Notes: generated by a model from the letters alone, not told the origin. Shown: positions 1-8,783, numbered from the stretch's first letter. The stretch: DNA of 64,000 nucleotides from Chelonobacter oris (GCF_000772535.1 NZ_JSUM01000003.1:186001-250000); one strand, 5' to 3'. Translations and numbers: made by a program.

Positions 1-1554
1 ATTCCGGCATGGTACGATGAAAACGGCAATGTGTATGTGGCGCGTGACGAAGCCGAAGTGCGGTCGAAACACAATCTGGCGGCGAATATGGCGTTACGTC
101 AGGATGAAGATGTGCTGGATACTTGGTTTTCATCCGGTTTATGGACGTTTTCGACCTTAGGTTGGCCAAGACAGACAGCGGATTTGGAGATGTTTCACCC
201 GACCAACGTGCTGATCACCGGATTCGATATTATCTTCTTCTGGGTGGCGCGCATGATTATGTTCACCATGCACTTTATCAAAGATAAAGACGGTAAACCG
301 CAAGTGCCGTTCAAAACCGTGTATGTCACCGGCTTGATCCGTGATGATAACGGACAAAAAATGTCGAAATCCAAAGGCAACGTAATCGATCCGCTGGATA
401 TGATTGACGGCATTGATTTGGAAGCATTGGTCGAAAAACGTACCGGCAATATGATGCAGCCGCAACTGGCGGAGAAAATCGAAAAAGCCACTCGCAAAGC
501 GTTTCCAAACGGCATTAATGCACACGGTACCGATGCCTTACGCTTTACCTTGGCGGCACTGGCATCGACCGGACGTGATATCAATTGGGATATGAACCGT
601 TTGGACGGTTATCGTAATTTCTGTAATAAATTATGGAACGCCAGCCGTTTTGTGTTGATGAATGCCGAAGGCAAAGATTGCGGTTTTGAGAACGGCGAAA
701 AAGAACTGTCATTGGCAGATCGCTGGATTTTAGCAGAATACAATAATACCGTGCAGACTTTCCGTCAGGCATTGGACAGCTATCGTTTTGATTTGGCGGC
801 AAATATTTTGTATGAATTTACTTGGAACCAGTTCTGCGATTGGTATTTGGAGCTGACCAAACCGGTATTTAACAGCGGCAGTGAAGCGCAACAGCGCGGT
901 ACTCGTCATACGCTATTAACCGTGTTGGAAAGTCTGCTGCGTTTGGCACATCCGATTATTCCGTTTATTACCGAAGAAATTTGGCAGCGTGCTAAAGGTT
1001 TGGTCGGCGTGAATGGTGATACGATTATGTTGCAGCCGTTCCCACAATATGACGGCGCATTGGAGGATAAAACCGCACTTTCTGAAATTGAATGGCTGAA
1101 AGAGATTATTGTGAATGTGCGCAATATTCGTGCCGAGAAAAATATTCCGCCAAGTAAAGGCTTGGAGCTATTGCTGCGTAATTTAAGCGAATCGGAATCG
1201 GCATGTTTGGCGAAAAACCGCACTTTATTGCAAACTATGGCAAAACTGGATTCAGTACAATTGTTGGCGCAAGGCGAAGCAGCACCGTTATCGGTTGCTA
1301 AGTTAATCGGCAGCGGTGAGCTGTTGGTGCCGATGGCAGGCTTTATTGATAAAACCGCTGAACTGGCACGCTTGAATAAAGAGATCGAACGCTTTCAAGG
1401 TGAAGTGGCGCGGATTGAAAATAAATTATCCAACCAAGGTTTTGTCGCCAAAGCACCGGCGGCGGTAATTGAAAAAGAACGTGCCAAAATGGCGGAATAC
1501 CAAGACGGGGTCGAAAAATTGAAAGCCCAATATTCAAGTATTGAAGCGTTGTAA
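1..1554 (+). CDS. valS: Valine--tRNA ligase, C-terminal part (5' end outside window)
   Basis: Class I aminoacyl-tRNA synthetase that charges tRNA-Val in the cytoplasm and edits mischarged threonine. The frame is open from base 1, so the start lies upstream; about 517 residues are visible, a little over half of the usual ~950. Visible parts: the end of the editing/catalytic region ([14 protein letters not shown]), the KMSKS signature as KMSKSKGNV near base 360, the anticodon-binding helical domain, and a C-terminal coiled coil rich in Lys and Glu (about bases 1350-1545) typical of ValRS. The stop is TAA at 1552-1554. The last 12 codons are duplicated at 2234-2270, after the next gene. Identification is secure. 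Confidence 0.97.
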   Translation: MPAWYDENGNVYVARDEAEVRSKHNLAANMALRQDEDVLDTWFSSGLWTFSTLGWPRQTADLEMFHPTNVLITGFDIIFFWVARMIMFTMHFIKDKDGKPQVPFKTVYVTGLIRDDNGQKMSKSKGNVIDPLDMIDGIDLEALVEKRTGNMMQPQLAEKIEKATRKAFPNGINAHGTDALRFTLAALASTGRDINWDMNRLDGYRNFCNKLWNASRFVLMNAEGKDCGFENGEKELSLADRWILAEYNNTVQTFRQALDSYRFDLAANILYEFTWNQFCDWYLELTKPVFNSGSEAQQRGTRHTLLTVLESLLRLAHPIIPFITEEIWQRAKGLVGVNGDTIMLQPFPQYDGALEDKTALSEIEWLKEIIVNVRNIRAEKNIPPSKGLELLLRNLSESESACLAKNRTLLQTMAKLDSVQLLAQGEAAPLSVAKLIGSGELLVPMAGFIDKTAELARLNKEIERFQGEVARIENKLSNQGFVAKAPAAVIEKERAKMAEYQDGVEKLKAQYSSIEAL

Positions 1555-1556
1555 TT
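1520..1556 (+). repeat. Direct repeat, copy 1 (valS 3' end)
   Basis: The last 12 codons of valS plus two bases. 35 of 37 bases match 2234-2270; the differences are at 1532 (A/C) and 1536 (A/G). Confidence 0.9.
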
Positions 1557-1561
1557 TATAA

Positions 1562-1593
1562 CTAAAAGGTCGGTATATATCGGCCTTTTTTAT
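1562..1593 (+). terminator. Rho-independent terminator after valS
   Basis: AAAGGTCG and CGGCCTTT form an 8-bp stem (one G-T pair) around a short AT loop, followed by a T run. The T run reaches the ATG of the next gene, so that gene's proposed start sits directly on the terminator. Confidence 0.75.
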
Positions 1594-2236
1594 GGGCGTG
1601 CTTATGCTAGTTTCATTGATTGATCTAATAAAGGAAGTTTCTGGAAATAATCCTTTAATTATAGTTCCTATAGTTATTTTACTATTTATACTGATAAATA
1701 TGAAATCAATATTATTATTTCTCCAGGATTTAAAAAGATCTAGAATTGGGAAAATTAAAGAGGCTATTGATTCAGATTGCTTAACTGAAAATACAAGGAG
1801 ATTTATTAAAGAAGAATTAGAAAATGAGTATTTTAATTTGATTGCAGGAATATATATTGAGAGGAAGTTTAGAGAAGCATTGTTATCCTTTTATAAGGAA
1901 TATTCTGGAGAAATAACATTTAGAACAATTCAACGAGCGTTTAGATATATTAATTTTTCCAATTCCAAGCTCCATGTAAAGATAACAAAATGCGATAAGA
2001 TAGAATATTATCTCCATTGGTTACTTTTTATTTTTTTCTTCTTGTTTGCTATGGGGATACTTGTGGCATCTGTAGTTATTGAAGGGAAAAATATTATGAT
2101 AAAATTTTTTATTTTTGGTTCCTTGGGATTAATTTTTATATTTTTATCTGTATGGTCGCTGGCTCAGGCAAATAAGATAAAAACAGCAGAAAAGATTGCT
2201 CAGCTTTTAGAAAATACAACGTCAGAGAGAAACTGA
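1592..2236 (+). CDS. Hypothetical AT-rich inner-membrane protein in a valS-flanked insert
   Basis: Not recognised. 214 residues with three predicted membrane segments: one near residues 15-38, then about 85 mostly charged residues that look cytoplasmic (KEAIDSDCLTENTRRF, FRTIQRAFRY), then two hydrophobic stretches near 133-158 and 165-190. No catalytic motif was seen. Base composition (about 30% G+C by eye) and AT-ending codons are unlike every neighbour, and it has no uptake sequence, so recent acquisition is likely. The start is uncertain: ATG 1592 and ATG 1604 both lack a good ribosome site and lie on the valS terminator. The stop TGA (2234-2236) is the first bases of a duplicated valS 3' end. 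A phage-defence, immunity or stress role is possible, but nothing in the sequence shows it. Confidence 0.6.
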   Translation: MGVLMLVSLIDLIKEVSGNNPLIIVPIVILLFILINMKSILLFLQDLKRSRIGKIKEAIDSDCLTENTRRFIKEELENEYFNLIAGIYIERKFREALLSFYKEYSGEITFRTIQRAFRYINFSNSKLHVKITKCDKIEYYLHWLLFIFFFLFAMGILVASVVIEGKNIMIKFFIFGSLGLIFIFLSVWSLAQANKIKTAEKIAQLLENTTSERN

Positions 2237-2270
2237 AAGCCCAATCTTCGAGTATTGAAGCGTTGTAATT
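2234..2270 (+). repeat. Direct repeat, copy 2 (displaced valS 3' end)
   Basis: Still readable as the C-terminus of ValRS (LKAQSSSIEAL then TAA) but detached from the gene. Together with copy 1 it brackets a 714-bp insert holding a terminator and the AT-rich membrane-protein gene. The hairpin just downstream (2277-2304) is probably the original valS terminator. Confidence 0.9.
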
Positions 2271-2276
2271 CAACAA

Positions 2277-2304
2277 TAAAAAGAGAGCGAAAGCTCTCTT
2301 TTTT
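2277..2304 (+). terminator. Rho-independent terminator
   Basis: AAGAGAGC-GAAA-GCTCTCTT perfect stem with a GAAA tetraloop and T run. It serves the AT-rich gene now and probably served valS before the insertion. It also faces the convergent gene ending at 2325. Confidence 0.85.
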
Positions 2305-2324
2305 AATACTGTTTAAACCGCACT

Positions 2325-3626
2325 TTATCGCTTCGGCTTACTTACCATAATCTCAATCACTTGTTTGTCTGTGTATTGCATACTGCGCGAAGCAATTGCG
2401 CATAGGTTGTTGATTGTGGCGTCAATATCGTATTCAACAATGCCTTCATCGCCGGTTACATGGGTGTTATCCAGCGCCATCAATACTGATTTATAGCCAC
2501 TTGACACGCTGGTGGAGACTTTCATTGCGCAGCTGTTGGCGGCGCCGTCACAGATAATACCGCTGATATCGCCGATCATACTGCAAATGCCCATGCTGAC
2601 GGTTTCGAATTTGCCGGTCAGTAACCACGCAATGCCGGCACAGCTGCCCATGGAGGCGGTTGTTACCGCGCAAAGTGCGGACAGCTTCGGCAGTTTGCTG
2701 TGAATAAAAATCGCCATTAAATGGGATAAAAATAGTGCACGGGCCAGTTTTTCTTCATCGGCATTCAGATAATCGGCAACCACGACCACCGGCATGGTGG
2801 CGGCGATGCCTTGATTACCGGAGCCGGAATTACTCATCGCCGGCAGAGTAGCGCCCCCCATACGGGCATCGGAAGCCGCTGTCGTTTGAATAAGCACCCG
2901 ACTGAGCAGATCGTCCGAGATCAAACCGCTGCCGACGTGTTTTTGCAGGGTACGCCCGATATGCAAACCATAATTTTTGCTTAAGCCTTCCTGTGAAAGT
3001 GCGGTATTAAGCTGTGCAGCCTCCAGAATAAAGCGGATTTTTTCAAGATCAACAGTCACTGAGAAATCAAATAGATCTTTGGCACTTAAATGTGAGAAAA
3101 CATCATATTCATTGGCGATAGTGCAGGCTTGGCGTGCATTTTGGTAAAGAAACTCTCCATTTTTTTCAATCGAAATGACATTGGTATGATTATCTTGAAT
3201 ACAGACTCTCACCCAATTATTCGCATGAAATAGGGTCGCTTCAGAGTAAAGAATTTGTTCGGTATCTTTAATCCCGACATTGACTTTTTTCGTTTGCAAC
3301 ATCTCCTTAGCCGCTTGAATCTGTTCTGCCGTAATGTGTTTCAGCACTTCCAGTTTGCCGTCGGGATCGCCGCCCAAAGCACCGACGGCGGCAGCGATCG
3401 GCAAGCCAACCATACCGGTACCCGGTACGGCAACGCCTAAACCGTTTTTCATCAAATTCGGGGAAACTTTTGCTTCTATCCGCTCCGGTGTAGCGGCAAG
3501 ATATTTGGCTGCTACCGCAGATGCTAACGCTAATGAAATAGGCTCGGTACAGCCGAGCGCCGGCACAACATCGGCACGCACGATTTCAATCAGTTGTGAT
3601 TTTGTTTGCGGAGTAAGATTCGACAT
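2325..3626 (-). CDS. L-cysteine desulfidase / UPF0597 family protein (CyuA/YhaM-like)
   Basis: 433 residues matching the UPF0597 family, which includes E. coli YhaM (CyuA), a cytoplasmic [4Fe-4S]-dependent enzyme that degrades L-cysteine to pyruvate, ammonia and sulfide; it is related to L-serine dehydratase alpha chains. Family features seen: PALGCTEPISLALA near the N-terminus, a glycine-rich GVAVPGTGMVGLPIAAAVG stretch, SNSGSGNQGIAATMPVV mid-protein and conserved cysteines near the C-terminus (CDGAANSCAMK). I chose ATG 3626 over an in-frame start at 3665 because GGAA lies about 8 bases upstream and MSNLTPQ fits the family start. It is transcribed alone, convergent with the valS side and divergent from the next gene. 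The family is clear; the exact substrate in this organism is inferred. Confidence 0.8.
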   Translation of the reverse strand: MSNLTPQTKSQLIEIVRADVVPALGCTEPISLALASAVAAKYLAATPERIEAKVSPNLMKNGLGVAVPGTGMVGLPIAAAVGALGGDPDGKLEVLKHITAEQIQAAKEMLQTKKVNVGIKDTEQILYSEATLFHANNWVRVCIQDNHTNVISIEKNGEFLYQNARQACTIANEYDVFSHLSAKDLFDFSVTVDLEKIRFILEAAQLNTALSQEGLSKNYGLHIGRTLQKHVGSGLISDDLLSRVLIQTTAASDARMGGATLPAMSNSGSGNQGIAATMPVVVVADYLNADEEKLARALFLSHLMAIFIHSKLPKLSALCAVTTASMGSCAGIAWLLTGKFETVSMGICSMIGDISGIICDGAANSCAMKVSTSVSSGYKSVLMALDNTHVTGDEGIVEYDIDATINNLCAIASRSMQYTDKQVIEIMVSKPKR

Positions 3627-3723
3627 AATGCAGTTCCATCTGAAAACATAAACGGCGCATATCATAACAGGTTACCGGATAAGATAAAGAAACGGATTTG
3701 GGAAAATGTGATTTTGAGCAATT

Positions 3724-3752
3724 TTTTATATTAGTTGATAAAGGTGTATAAT
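3724..3752 (+). promoter_or_regulatory. Putative sigma-70 promoter for the LLM oxidoreductase gene
   Basis: A perfect TATAAT at 3747-3752 lies 35 bases before the start codon. The -35 (TTTATA, 3724-3729, 17-base spacer) is weak. Confidence 0.45.
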
Positions 3753-3786
3753 CTTTATGACTTCGATAGATTGATAAGGATACACA

Positions 3787-4794
3787 ATGAACAGTAAAAA
3801 ATTAGCCGTTTCAGTGTTAAATTTAGCACCGGTACGTCAGGGGTTTGACAATAGTCAGGCGATTGAAGCGATGACGACATTGGCGCAGCAAACCGAAAAA
3901 TTAGGTTATTGCCGCTATTGGGTGGCGGAACACCACAATACGCCCGGTCTGGTCAGTTCGGCAACCTCAATTTTAATTAGTCATCTGTTGCAGCATTCCG
4001 ATCATATTCGGATCGGATCCGGCGGTGTGATGTTGCCGAATCACAGTCCGTTAATGGTGGCGGAGCAGTACGGTACGCTGGAAACGTTATATCCGAATCG
4101 GGTTGATTTAGGATTGGGGCGAGCACCGGGAACCGATCAGGCAACGGCGCAAGCGTTACGCCGCAGTGGTATGGAAACCGCGTTAACTTTTCCTGATGAT
4201 GTGCGTGCATTGCAACGTTATTTAGGCGATAGCCGCCGGCAGGGATTTGTTAAAGCCTATCCCGGCGTTGATACGCATGTGCCGTTGTATATTTTGGGAT
4301 CAAGCACCGAAAGTGCGTATTTGGCGGCGGAATTGGGCTTGCCGTATGTATTTGCCGCCCATTTTGCGCCACGAATGTTGGAAAGTGCGGTCGGGATTTA
4401 TCGCCAGAATTTTAAACCGTCGGCAGTACTGGAAAAGCCGTATTTTATTTTATGTTTGAATGTGATTGCGGCCGAAACGGACGCAGAAGCCGAATTGCTG
4501 GCGACATCACAGCAACGCTTTTTTCTGAATGTAGTACGAAACACCCGCTTACCATTACAACCGCCTAAGCCGATAGAAACGGGAGAAATCGAACCGCATG
4601 AGCAACGGGTTGTGGATAGTATGACCGCCTGTACTTTGTTAGGGAGTCAGGCAAGCATTACGGAGCAATTGACCCAACTACAGCGCATTATCAAAGCCGA
4701 TGAGATTATGGCAGTTACTTATATTTATGATCTGGAAAAGCAATTGCACTCTTACCGTTTATTTAAACAGATTGCCGAGCAAAGTGCGGTTTGA
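3787..4794 (+). CDS. LLM-class flavin-dependent oxidoreductase (luciferase-like)
   Basis: 335 residues of the bacterial-luciferase-like monooxygenase family (single-domain group, resembling E. coli YhbW). It is a TIM barrel using reduced FMN; the substrate is unknown. Seen: N-terminal SVLNLAPVRQG, YWVAEHHNTPG near residue 46, IRIGSGGVMLPNHSPL, and RVDLGLGRAPG, all typical of this group. GATAAGGA lies 6-8 bases before the ATG at 3787. The stop lies inside the paired uptake sequences that act as terminator. Family assignment is firm, function open. Confidence 0.85.
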   Translation: MNSKKLAVSVLNLAPVRQGFDNSQAIEAMTTLAQQTEKLGYCRYWVAEHHNTPGLVSSATSILISHLLQHSDHIRIGSGGVMLPNHSPLMVAEQYGTLETLYPNRVDLGLGRAPGTDQATAQALRRSGMETALTFPDDVRALQRYLGDSRRQGFVKAYPGVDTHVPLYILGSSTESAYLAAELGLPYVFAAHFAPRMLESAVGIYRQNFKPSAVLEKPYFILCLNVIAAETDAEAELLATSQQRFFLNVVRNTRLPLQPPKPIETGEIEPHEQRVVDSMTACTLLGSQASITEQLTQLQRIIKADEIMAVTYIYDLEKQLHSYRLFKQIAEQSAV

Positions 4795-4803
4795 CCGCAC
4801 TTT
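4781..4803. terminator. Bidirectional terminator made of inverted uptake sequences
   Basis: AAAGTGCGGT and ACCGCACTTT face each other with three bases between, giving a 10-bp stem. It lies between convergent genes and overlaps the last codons of the LLM gene. Paired uptake sequences used as terminators are a known Pasteurellaceae pattern. Confidence 0.75.
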
Positions 4804-4815
4804 ACTTGAAACGGA

Positions 4816-6171
4816 TTAGTTTTCAAAGAGTTCCGCATGTAGCAGGCGAACCACGTCATCTGCATGCTGACTTTGTACCAATAGACAGATATTGTTGGTG
4901 CTGGCGCCGTAGCTGACCATGCGCACATTGTATTGCTCAATCGTACCGAACAGGCGTTTGGCAACACCCGCGGTGATGTGCAGATCGTTACCGATTAAGG
5001 CGACCAGCGATAAACCGGTATCCACTTTCACATTGCATACTTCACTCAATTCGGTCAATAGCTCATTAGACAGCATATTGGCACCGGAAGAAGCCGAACC
5101 GGTTTTATCCAGTGTCAAGGCAATGCTCACTTCAGAGGTGGTGATGGTATCAACTGAAATTTTGTGTTTTGCCAGAATGTTGAATACATTGGCTAGAAAA
5201 CCTTGTGCGTGCAGCATGCTCAAGCTGGAAAGTGTCAGCAGGGTTTGATCACGGCGTAAAGCAATTGCACGGAAGGTCGGGCGCGGCTGCGGATCACGGG
5301 TGACCCAAGTACCGCCGGCGGCAGGATCTTTGCTGGAGCCGACATACACCGGAATGTTGCTGCGAACCGCCGGCAACAATGTTGCAGGGTGCAACACTTT
5401 AGCACCGAAGGTCGCCATTTCTGCCGCTTCGGCAAAGCTCATGGTATCTATTTTTTGCGCGGCAGGCACAACGCGCGGATCGGTGGTATAAATGCCCGGT
5501 ACATCGGTCCAGATCAACACATCTTTCGCATTCAGCACTTCGGCCAACAATGCCGCAGAGTAATCGCTGCCGCCACGTCCCAAGGTGGTGGTTTTGCCTT
5601 TTTCGTCACGACCGATAAAACCTTGCGTGATGACCAACTCGCCGCGATCGATCAATGGTTTTAAAATATTGTCGCAATTTTTCTGGGTTTTGGCATCGTT
5701 CGGCGCCGCTTTGCCGTAATTACTGTTGGTGGCAACCAACTGACGCACATCGACCCAAGTCGCATGGGTTTGCAGTTCACGCAGGACTTCGACAAAAATC
5801 AGGGTCGACATCATTTCGCCGTGGCTGATGAGTTCATCGGTCAGCGCCGGCGAGGTCGCCAGACCGGCGGCTTCGGAAAGCGAGGCGACGTTTGCCAGCA
5901 GGCGATCAATCTCTTCGCTGATGACCTTATTGTTTTTCAGCTCGTCCAGAATGTTGTATTGAATGGTGCGCAATTCGTCGAGGTATTGATTGCGTTGTTC
6001 CATTTCGCAACCATTGGCGAGCGCCACCAGAATGTTGGTGACGCCGGCAGAAGCGGACAGCACCACAACACGGGTATTAGGATCGGCAATCACGATTTTG
6101 GCGCACGCATTCATGGCCGGATAGTTGGCAACACTGGTGCCGCCGAATTTGGCAACGGAGAGATGTGACAT
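4816..6171 (-). CDS. lysC: Lysine-sensitive aspartokinase III
   Basis: 451 residues, close to the length of E. coli LysC (449). Phosphorylates aspartate, the first step towards lysine, threonine, methionine and diaminopimelate, in the cytoplasm. Seen: kinase signature VAKFGGTSVAN at residues 6-16, SAGVTN, the ATP/aspartate site GRGGSDYSAALLAEVL and WTDVPGIYTTDPRV, then two C-terminal ACT domains (about residues 310-450) that carry lysine inhibition. AGGAACC lies about 7 bases before the ATG at 6171. It is a single-gene unit behind a lysine riboswitch, so both leader and enzyme respond to lysine. Confidence 0.95.
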   Translation of the reverse strand: MSHLSVAKFGGTSVANYPAMNACAKIVIADPNTRVVVLSASAGVTNILVALANGCEMEQRNQYLDELRTIQYNILDELKNNKVISEEIDRLLANVASLSEAAGLATSPALTDELISHGEMMSTLIFVEVLRELQTHATWVDVRQLVATNSNYGKAAPNDAKTQKNCDNILKPLIDRGELVITQGFIGRDEKGKTTTLGRGGSDYSAALLAEVLNAKDVLIWTDVPGIYTTDPRVVPAAQKIDTMSFAEAAEMATFGAKVLHPATLLPAVRSNIPVYVGSSKDPAAGGTWVTRDPQPRPTFRAIALRRDQTLLTLSSLSMLHAQGFLANVFNILAKHKISVDTITTSEVSIALTLDKTGSASSGANMLSNELLTELSEVCNVKVDTGLSLVALIGNDLHITAGVAKRLFGTIEQYNVRMVSYGASTNNICLLVQSQHADDVVRLLHAELFEN

Positions 6172-6267
6172 AGTTTAGGTTCCTGTAGTTAAAGTCATGA
6201 GTTATGGTATCGGCTCAGATCGCATCGGCAGAAACAACAAAGTGCGGTTGGGGAAAGAATCGGGATT

Positions 6268-6442
6268 TACCCAGAAGCACTCCATCAAACCGTTACCGTT
6301 GATGACAGCCCCAGGGATTCAGCCCTGGCAGCCGACAGCGCCATTTCCGGAAAATTGAGCCGTCTCGGCAGTCTTCCCCTGATTATTTCAATGGTTCCGG
6401 CCTGATGAAATAACTGCCTGAAGACTGCGCCTCTTCTGCTCA
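6268..6442 (-). ncRNA. Lysine riboswitch (L-box) in the lysC leader
   Basis: Read on the minus strand, the leader starts with CAGAAGAGGCGC and ends with GGAGTGCTTCTGGG, which pair as helix P1. Between them are AGGGGAAGACTGCCGAGACGG and, in the second half, AGGGCTGAATCCCTGGGG followed by TGTCATC. These closely match the remembered E. coli lysC L-box (AGAGGCGC, CAGGGGCTGAATCCCCTGG, GGAGCACTTCTGGG). The stretch 6172-6267 between aptamer and start codon is the expression platform. It has no clear T-tract terminator, so control by hiding the ribosome site, as in E. coli, is the likelier mode. An uptake sequence lies in it at 6240-6248. Confidence 0.93.
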
Positions 6443-6464
6443 TAATCGAATCATGAACGCTATA

Positions 6465-6493
6465 GTGATACCTTGTCATGATAAAATAGTCAA
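6465..6493 (-). promoter_or_regulatory. Putative lysC promoter
   Basis: TTGACT (-35, 6493-6488), 17-base spacer, TATCAC (-10, 6470-6465). Transcription would begin about 20 bases before the riboswitch aptamer. The 376-bp gap 6172-6547 is thus accounted for: expression platform, riboswitch and promoter. Confidence 0.6.
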
Positions 6494-6547
6494 TAAAAAA
6501 TTATGACTACACGTAGCGGTTATCAGGCAAAAAGAGGGGATCGTCAT

Positions 6548-8578
6548 TTAAGGGGTTGTCAACGGCGTGCCTTTTAACAGTTTTCGGATCCAGCTGCGGT
6601 TCGGATTCAGGGCATGGACAATATCTTCGCCGAGCGGCAACGGTTCCCCCAATATTTGGCAGACCATTGTTTCGGCAAGCAGTGCCGCCGACGTCAGTCC
6701 GCGCGAACCCAGTGCGCCGATCAGATACAGATTCGGATAACCGGGGGCGGGCGGAATCGATTGGCGGCGACGGCGCAGATTGAACAGATTACGATATTGT
6801 TCGGCAGTTTGTGCAAAGTGCGGCACGCAGCCCATGATCGGCAGGCGTTCTCTGGTGCTGCAACGGACACCGATACGTGCCAAATTGTCGCTGAGATCGA
6901 TCTCTTGCAGCCAATCGCACCCGTCCAAATTTTGTCGGATTTTATCGCCGTTTTGCTGCTGTTCTTGCAGGCTGAAAGTGCGGTCTGCGCTGTTGCGCAC
7001 ATGGCTGGCGCCGATACAGTGGCTTTGCTGTTGCCGATCTGCCGGTGTGAGGTAGCCGTCATAACACAACACGCTTTTCAGCTGTTTTAGCTGTTTGCCG
7101 CTCGGAATTTGGCTGACCTGACCTCGCACCGGATAGAGCGGCAGCTTTTCGGTCTGTTTGAAGTCGGTGATCTGATGACCGTTCGCCAATATCACAACAT
7201 GATGTTCAAACCGTGTTTGTTGCGCTGTGGTTAACTGCCAGCCGGTTTCTGTCGGCTGTAACGCAGTGATTGATTGGCGGAAATGAATATTCAAACCGCA
7301 CTTTTGCAGGTGGGCAAAGCCGTTTTGTACCAATTGTTGCGGCGCCAGCCAGCCGCCTTGCGGGATAAACGCACCGTCACAATTCAGCGCAATACCGCTG
7401 AGGCGGCTTAATGTTTTCCGACTGCAAAGATGGAACAGATCGGGATCCCATTGCTGTGCGGCAATGTGTGCCAATTTTTGTTTGACCTTACAACTGTACG
7501 CGCAAATTGCCACGCCTTGCCAGTCGGATTCGAATGGAATTTCCTGATCGATAAAATCCTGTAATTGTCGTCGGGCATAACCGAATGCATAGCCATAAAA
7601 ACGGCTGTTGCGCAAATCGTCATCACTTAATTGCGGATAGAGCGCGCCTTGTTTGTTGCCTGACGCATTCAATGCCGGTTGCGGATCTTCACAGTACAGT
7701 GTCACCTTCAAGCCGCGCCGCAGGCAGGAAAGTGCGGTAAACAATGAGGCGACGCCGCCGCCGATAATGGCGATATCCTGAACCGTGCCGACCGCACTTT
7801 GCGCCTGATACCAAGGCGTGCCGATATTTTCGCCGCCGCTTTCCGCTTTATATCCGCATAACATTTCGCGTTTATTGGCGAAGCCTTTTTGTTTGTTCAC
7901 GGTAAAGCCGGCGGCTTGCAATCCTCGGCGTACCGCACTTGCTGCGGTAAAGGTCGCAAAAGTGGCGCCAGATTTACTGTAGCGAAACATGGCTTGATAC
8001 AGCGCATCGTTCCACATCTGCGGATTTTTGTTTGGCGCAAAGCCGTCTAAAAACCAAGCATCGATTTTTTGTCGCATATAATCACCGAGTTGCGGCAAAT
8101 TGTGCTGAATATCGCCGAACCAGAGATCCAGATGAATTTCGTCAAAATGCAAGCGGTGACAACCGTTCAATCTGAACGGGTAATGGCGGCAAAGGCGCTT
8201 GCTCAGGGCTTCAAATTCAGGGTAAGTGCGGTGCGCCTGTTGCAGTTGGCTGACGGTCAGCGGGTATTTTTCAAAGGAGAGAAAATATAACCGTTGTAGC
8301 GGGTGAGCGGGATTTTGTCGGCGGAATTGGTGGAAAAGTAAGGCGCAGGCAAAGAAGTTCAATCCGCTGCCGAAGCCGCTTTCGGCAATGACAAAGTGCG
8401 GTTGAGTGTGCTGCCGCCAGCGTGCCGACAGTTGATTTCCTTCCAGAAAAACATAGCGGCTTTCCGCCAAACCGTCCTGCACGGAAAAGTAGATGTCATC
8501 AAACTGTAATGAAACGGGGGTATTATCGGCGTTGAAATTCAGCTCGGCATAATCGGTCGTGAGTTTATTGTTTGTCAT
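6548..8578 (-). CDS. mnmC: Bifunctional tRNA mnm5s2U34 biosynthesis protein MnmC
   Basis: 676 residues; finishes the 5-methylaminomethyl-2-thiouridine modification of wobble U34. The C-terminal FAD oxidase removes the carboxymethyl group and the N-terminal SAM-dependent methyltransferase adds the last methyl. Seen: methyltransferase block with FGSGLNFF (about residue 70) and WFLDGFAPNKNPQMW (about 180), then the FAD-binding IAIIGGGVASLF near residue 272 and a C-terminal LYLIGALGSRGLTSAALLAE. Both halves are complete. Eight or so uptake sequences lie inside this gene, unusually dense. Monocistronic; the next gene is divergent. Confidence 0.95.
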   Translation of the reverse strand: MTNNKLTTDYAELNFNADNTPVSLQFDDIYFSVQDGLAESRYVFLEGNQLSARWRQHTQPHFVIAESGFGSGLNFFACALLFHQFRRQNPAHPLQRLYFLSFEKYPLTVSQLQQAHRTYPEFEALSKRLCRHYPFRLNGCHRLHFDEIHLDLWFGDIQHNLPQLGDYMRQKIDAWFLDGFAPNKNPQMWNDALYQAMFRYSKSGATFATFTAASAVRRGLQAAGFTVNKQKGFANKREMLCGYKAESGGENIGTPWYQAQSAVGTVQDIAIIGGGVASLFTALSCLRRGLKVTLYCEDPQPALNASGNKQGALYPQLSDDDLRNSRFYGYAFGYARRQLQDFIDQEIPFESDWQGVAICAYSCKVKQKLAHIAAQQWDPDLFHLCSRKTLSRLSGIALNCDGAFIPQGGWLAPQQLVQNGFAHLQKCGLNIHFRQSITALQPTETGWQLTTAQQTRFEHHVVILANGHQITDFKQTEKLPLYPVRGQVSQIPSGKQLKQLKSVLCYDGYLTPADRQQQSHCIGASHVRNSADRTFSLQEQQQNGDKIRQNLDGCDWLQEIDLSDNLARIGVRCSTRERLPIMGCVPHFAQTAEQYRNLFNLRRRRQSIPPAPGYPNLYLIGALGSRGLTSAALLAETMVCQILGEPLPLGEDIVHALNPNRSWIRKLLKGTPLTTP

Positions 8579-8720
8579 AAGTCTGTTCTGCTGTTTTCGG
8601 CTATTGTAACGCGAAAAGCGAGCGGCAGAAAGGCTGTCTGTTTTTTGAGCGGAAAAGAAGGGGCTGTCCCTGCGAATGCAATAAAAACTTGCATTATTCT
8701 ATTTTCATAGTAAGTTATTC

Positions 8721-8738
8721 AGCTAACAGTTGTACGTT
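8721..8738. promoter_or_regulatory. Candidate FabR-type operator upstream of fabB
   Basis: AGCTAACAGTTGTACGTT resembles the FabR palindrome of E. coli fabA/fabB (AGCGTACA..TGT.CGCT) at 14 or so positions, and it lies 45 bases before the fabB start. It overlaps a possible -35 TTGTAC (8730-8735). The match is by memory; no fabR gene is in the window. Confidence 0.4.
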
Positions 8739-8783
8739 GAAATTTTTTTAAATTATCGCTTTTGAAATTAAGGATTGGAGTAA

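Noticed and set aside
6285-6479. 64-codon minus-strand frame upstream of lysC
   Set aside because: It lies on the lysine riboswitch; conserved RNA elements explain the sequence better than a peptide.
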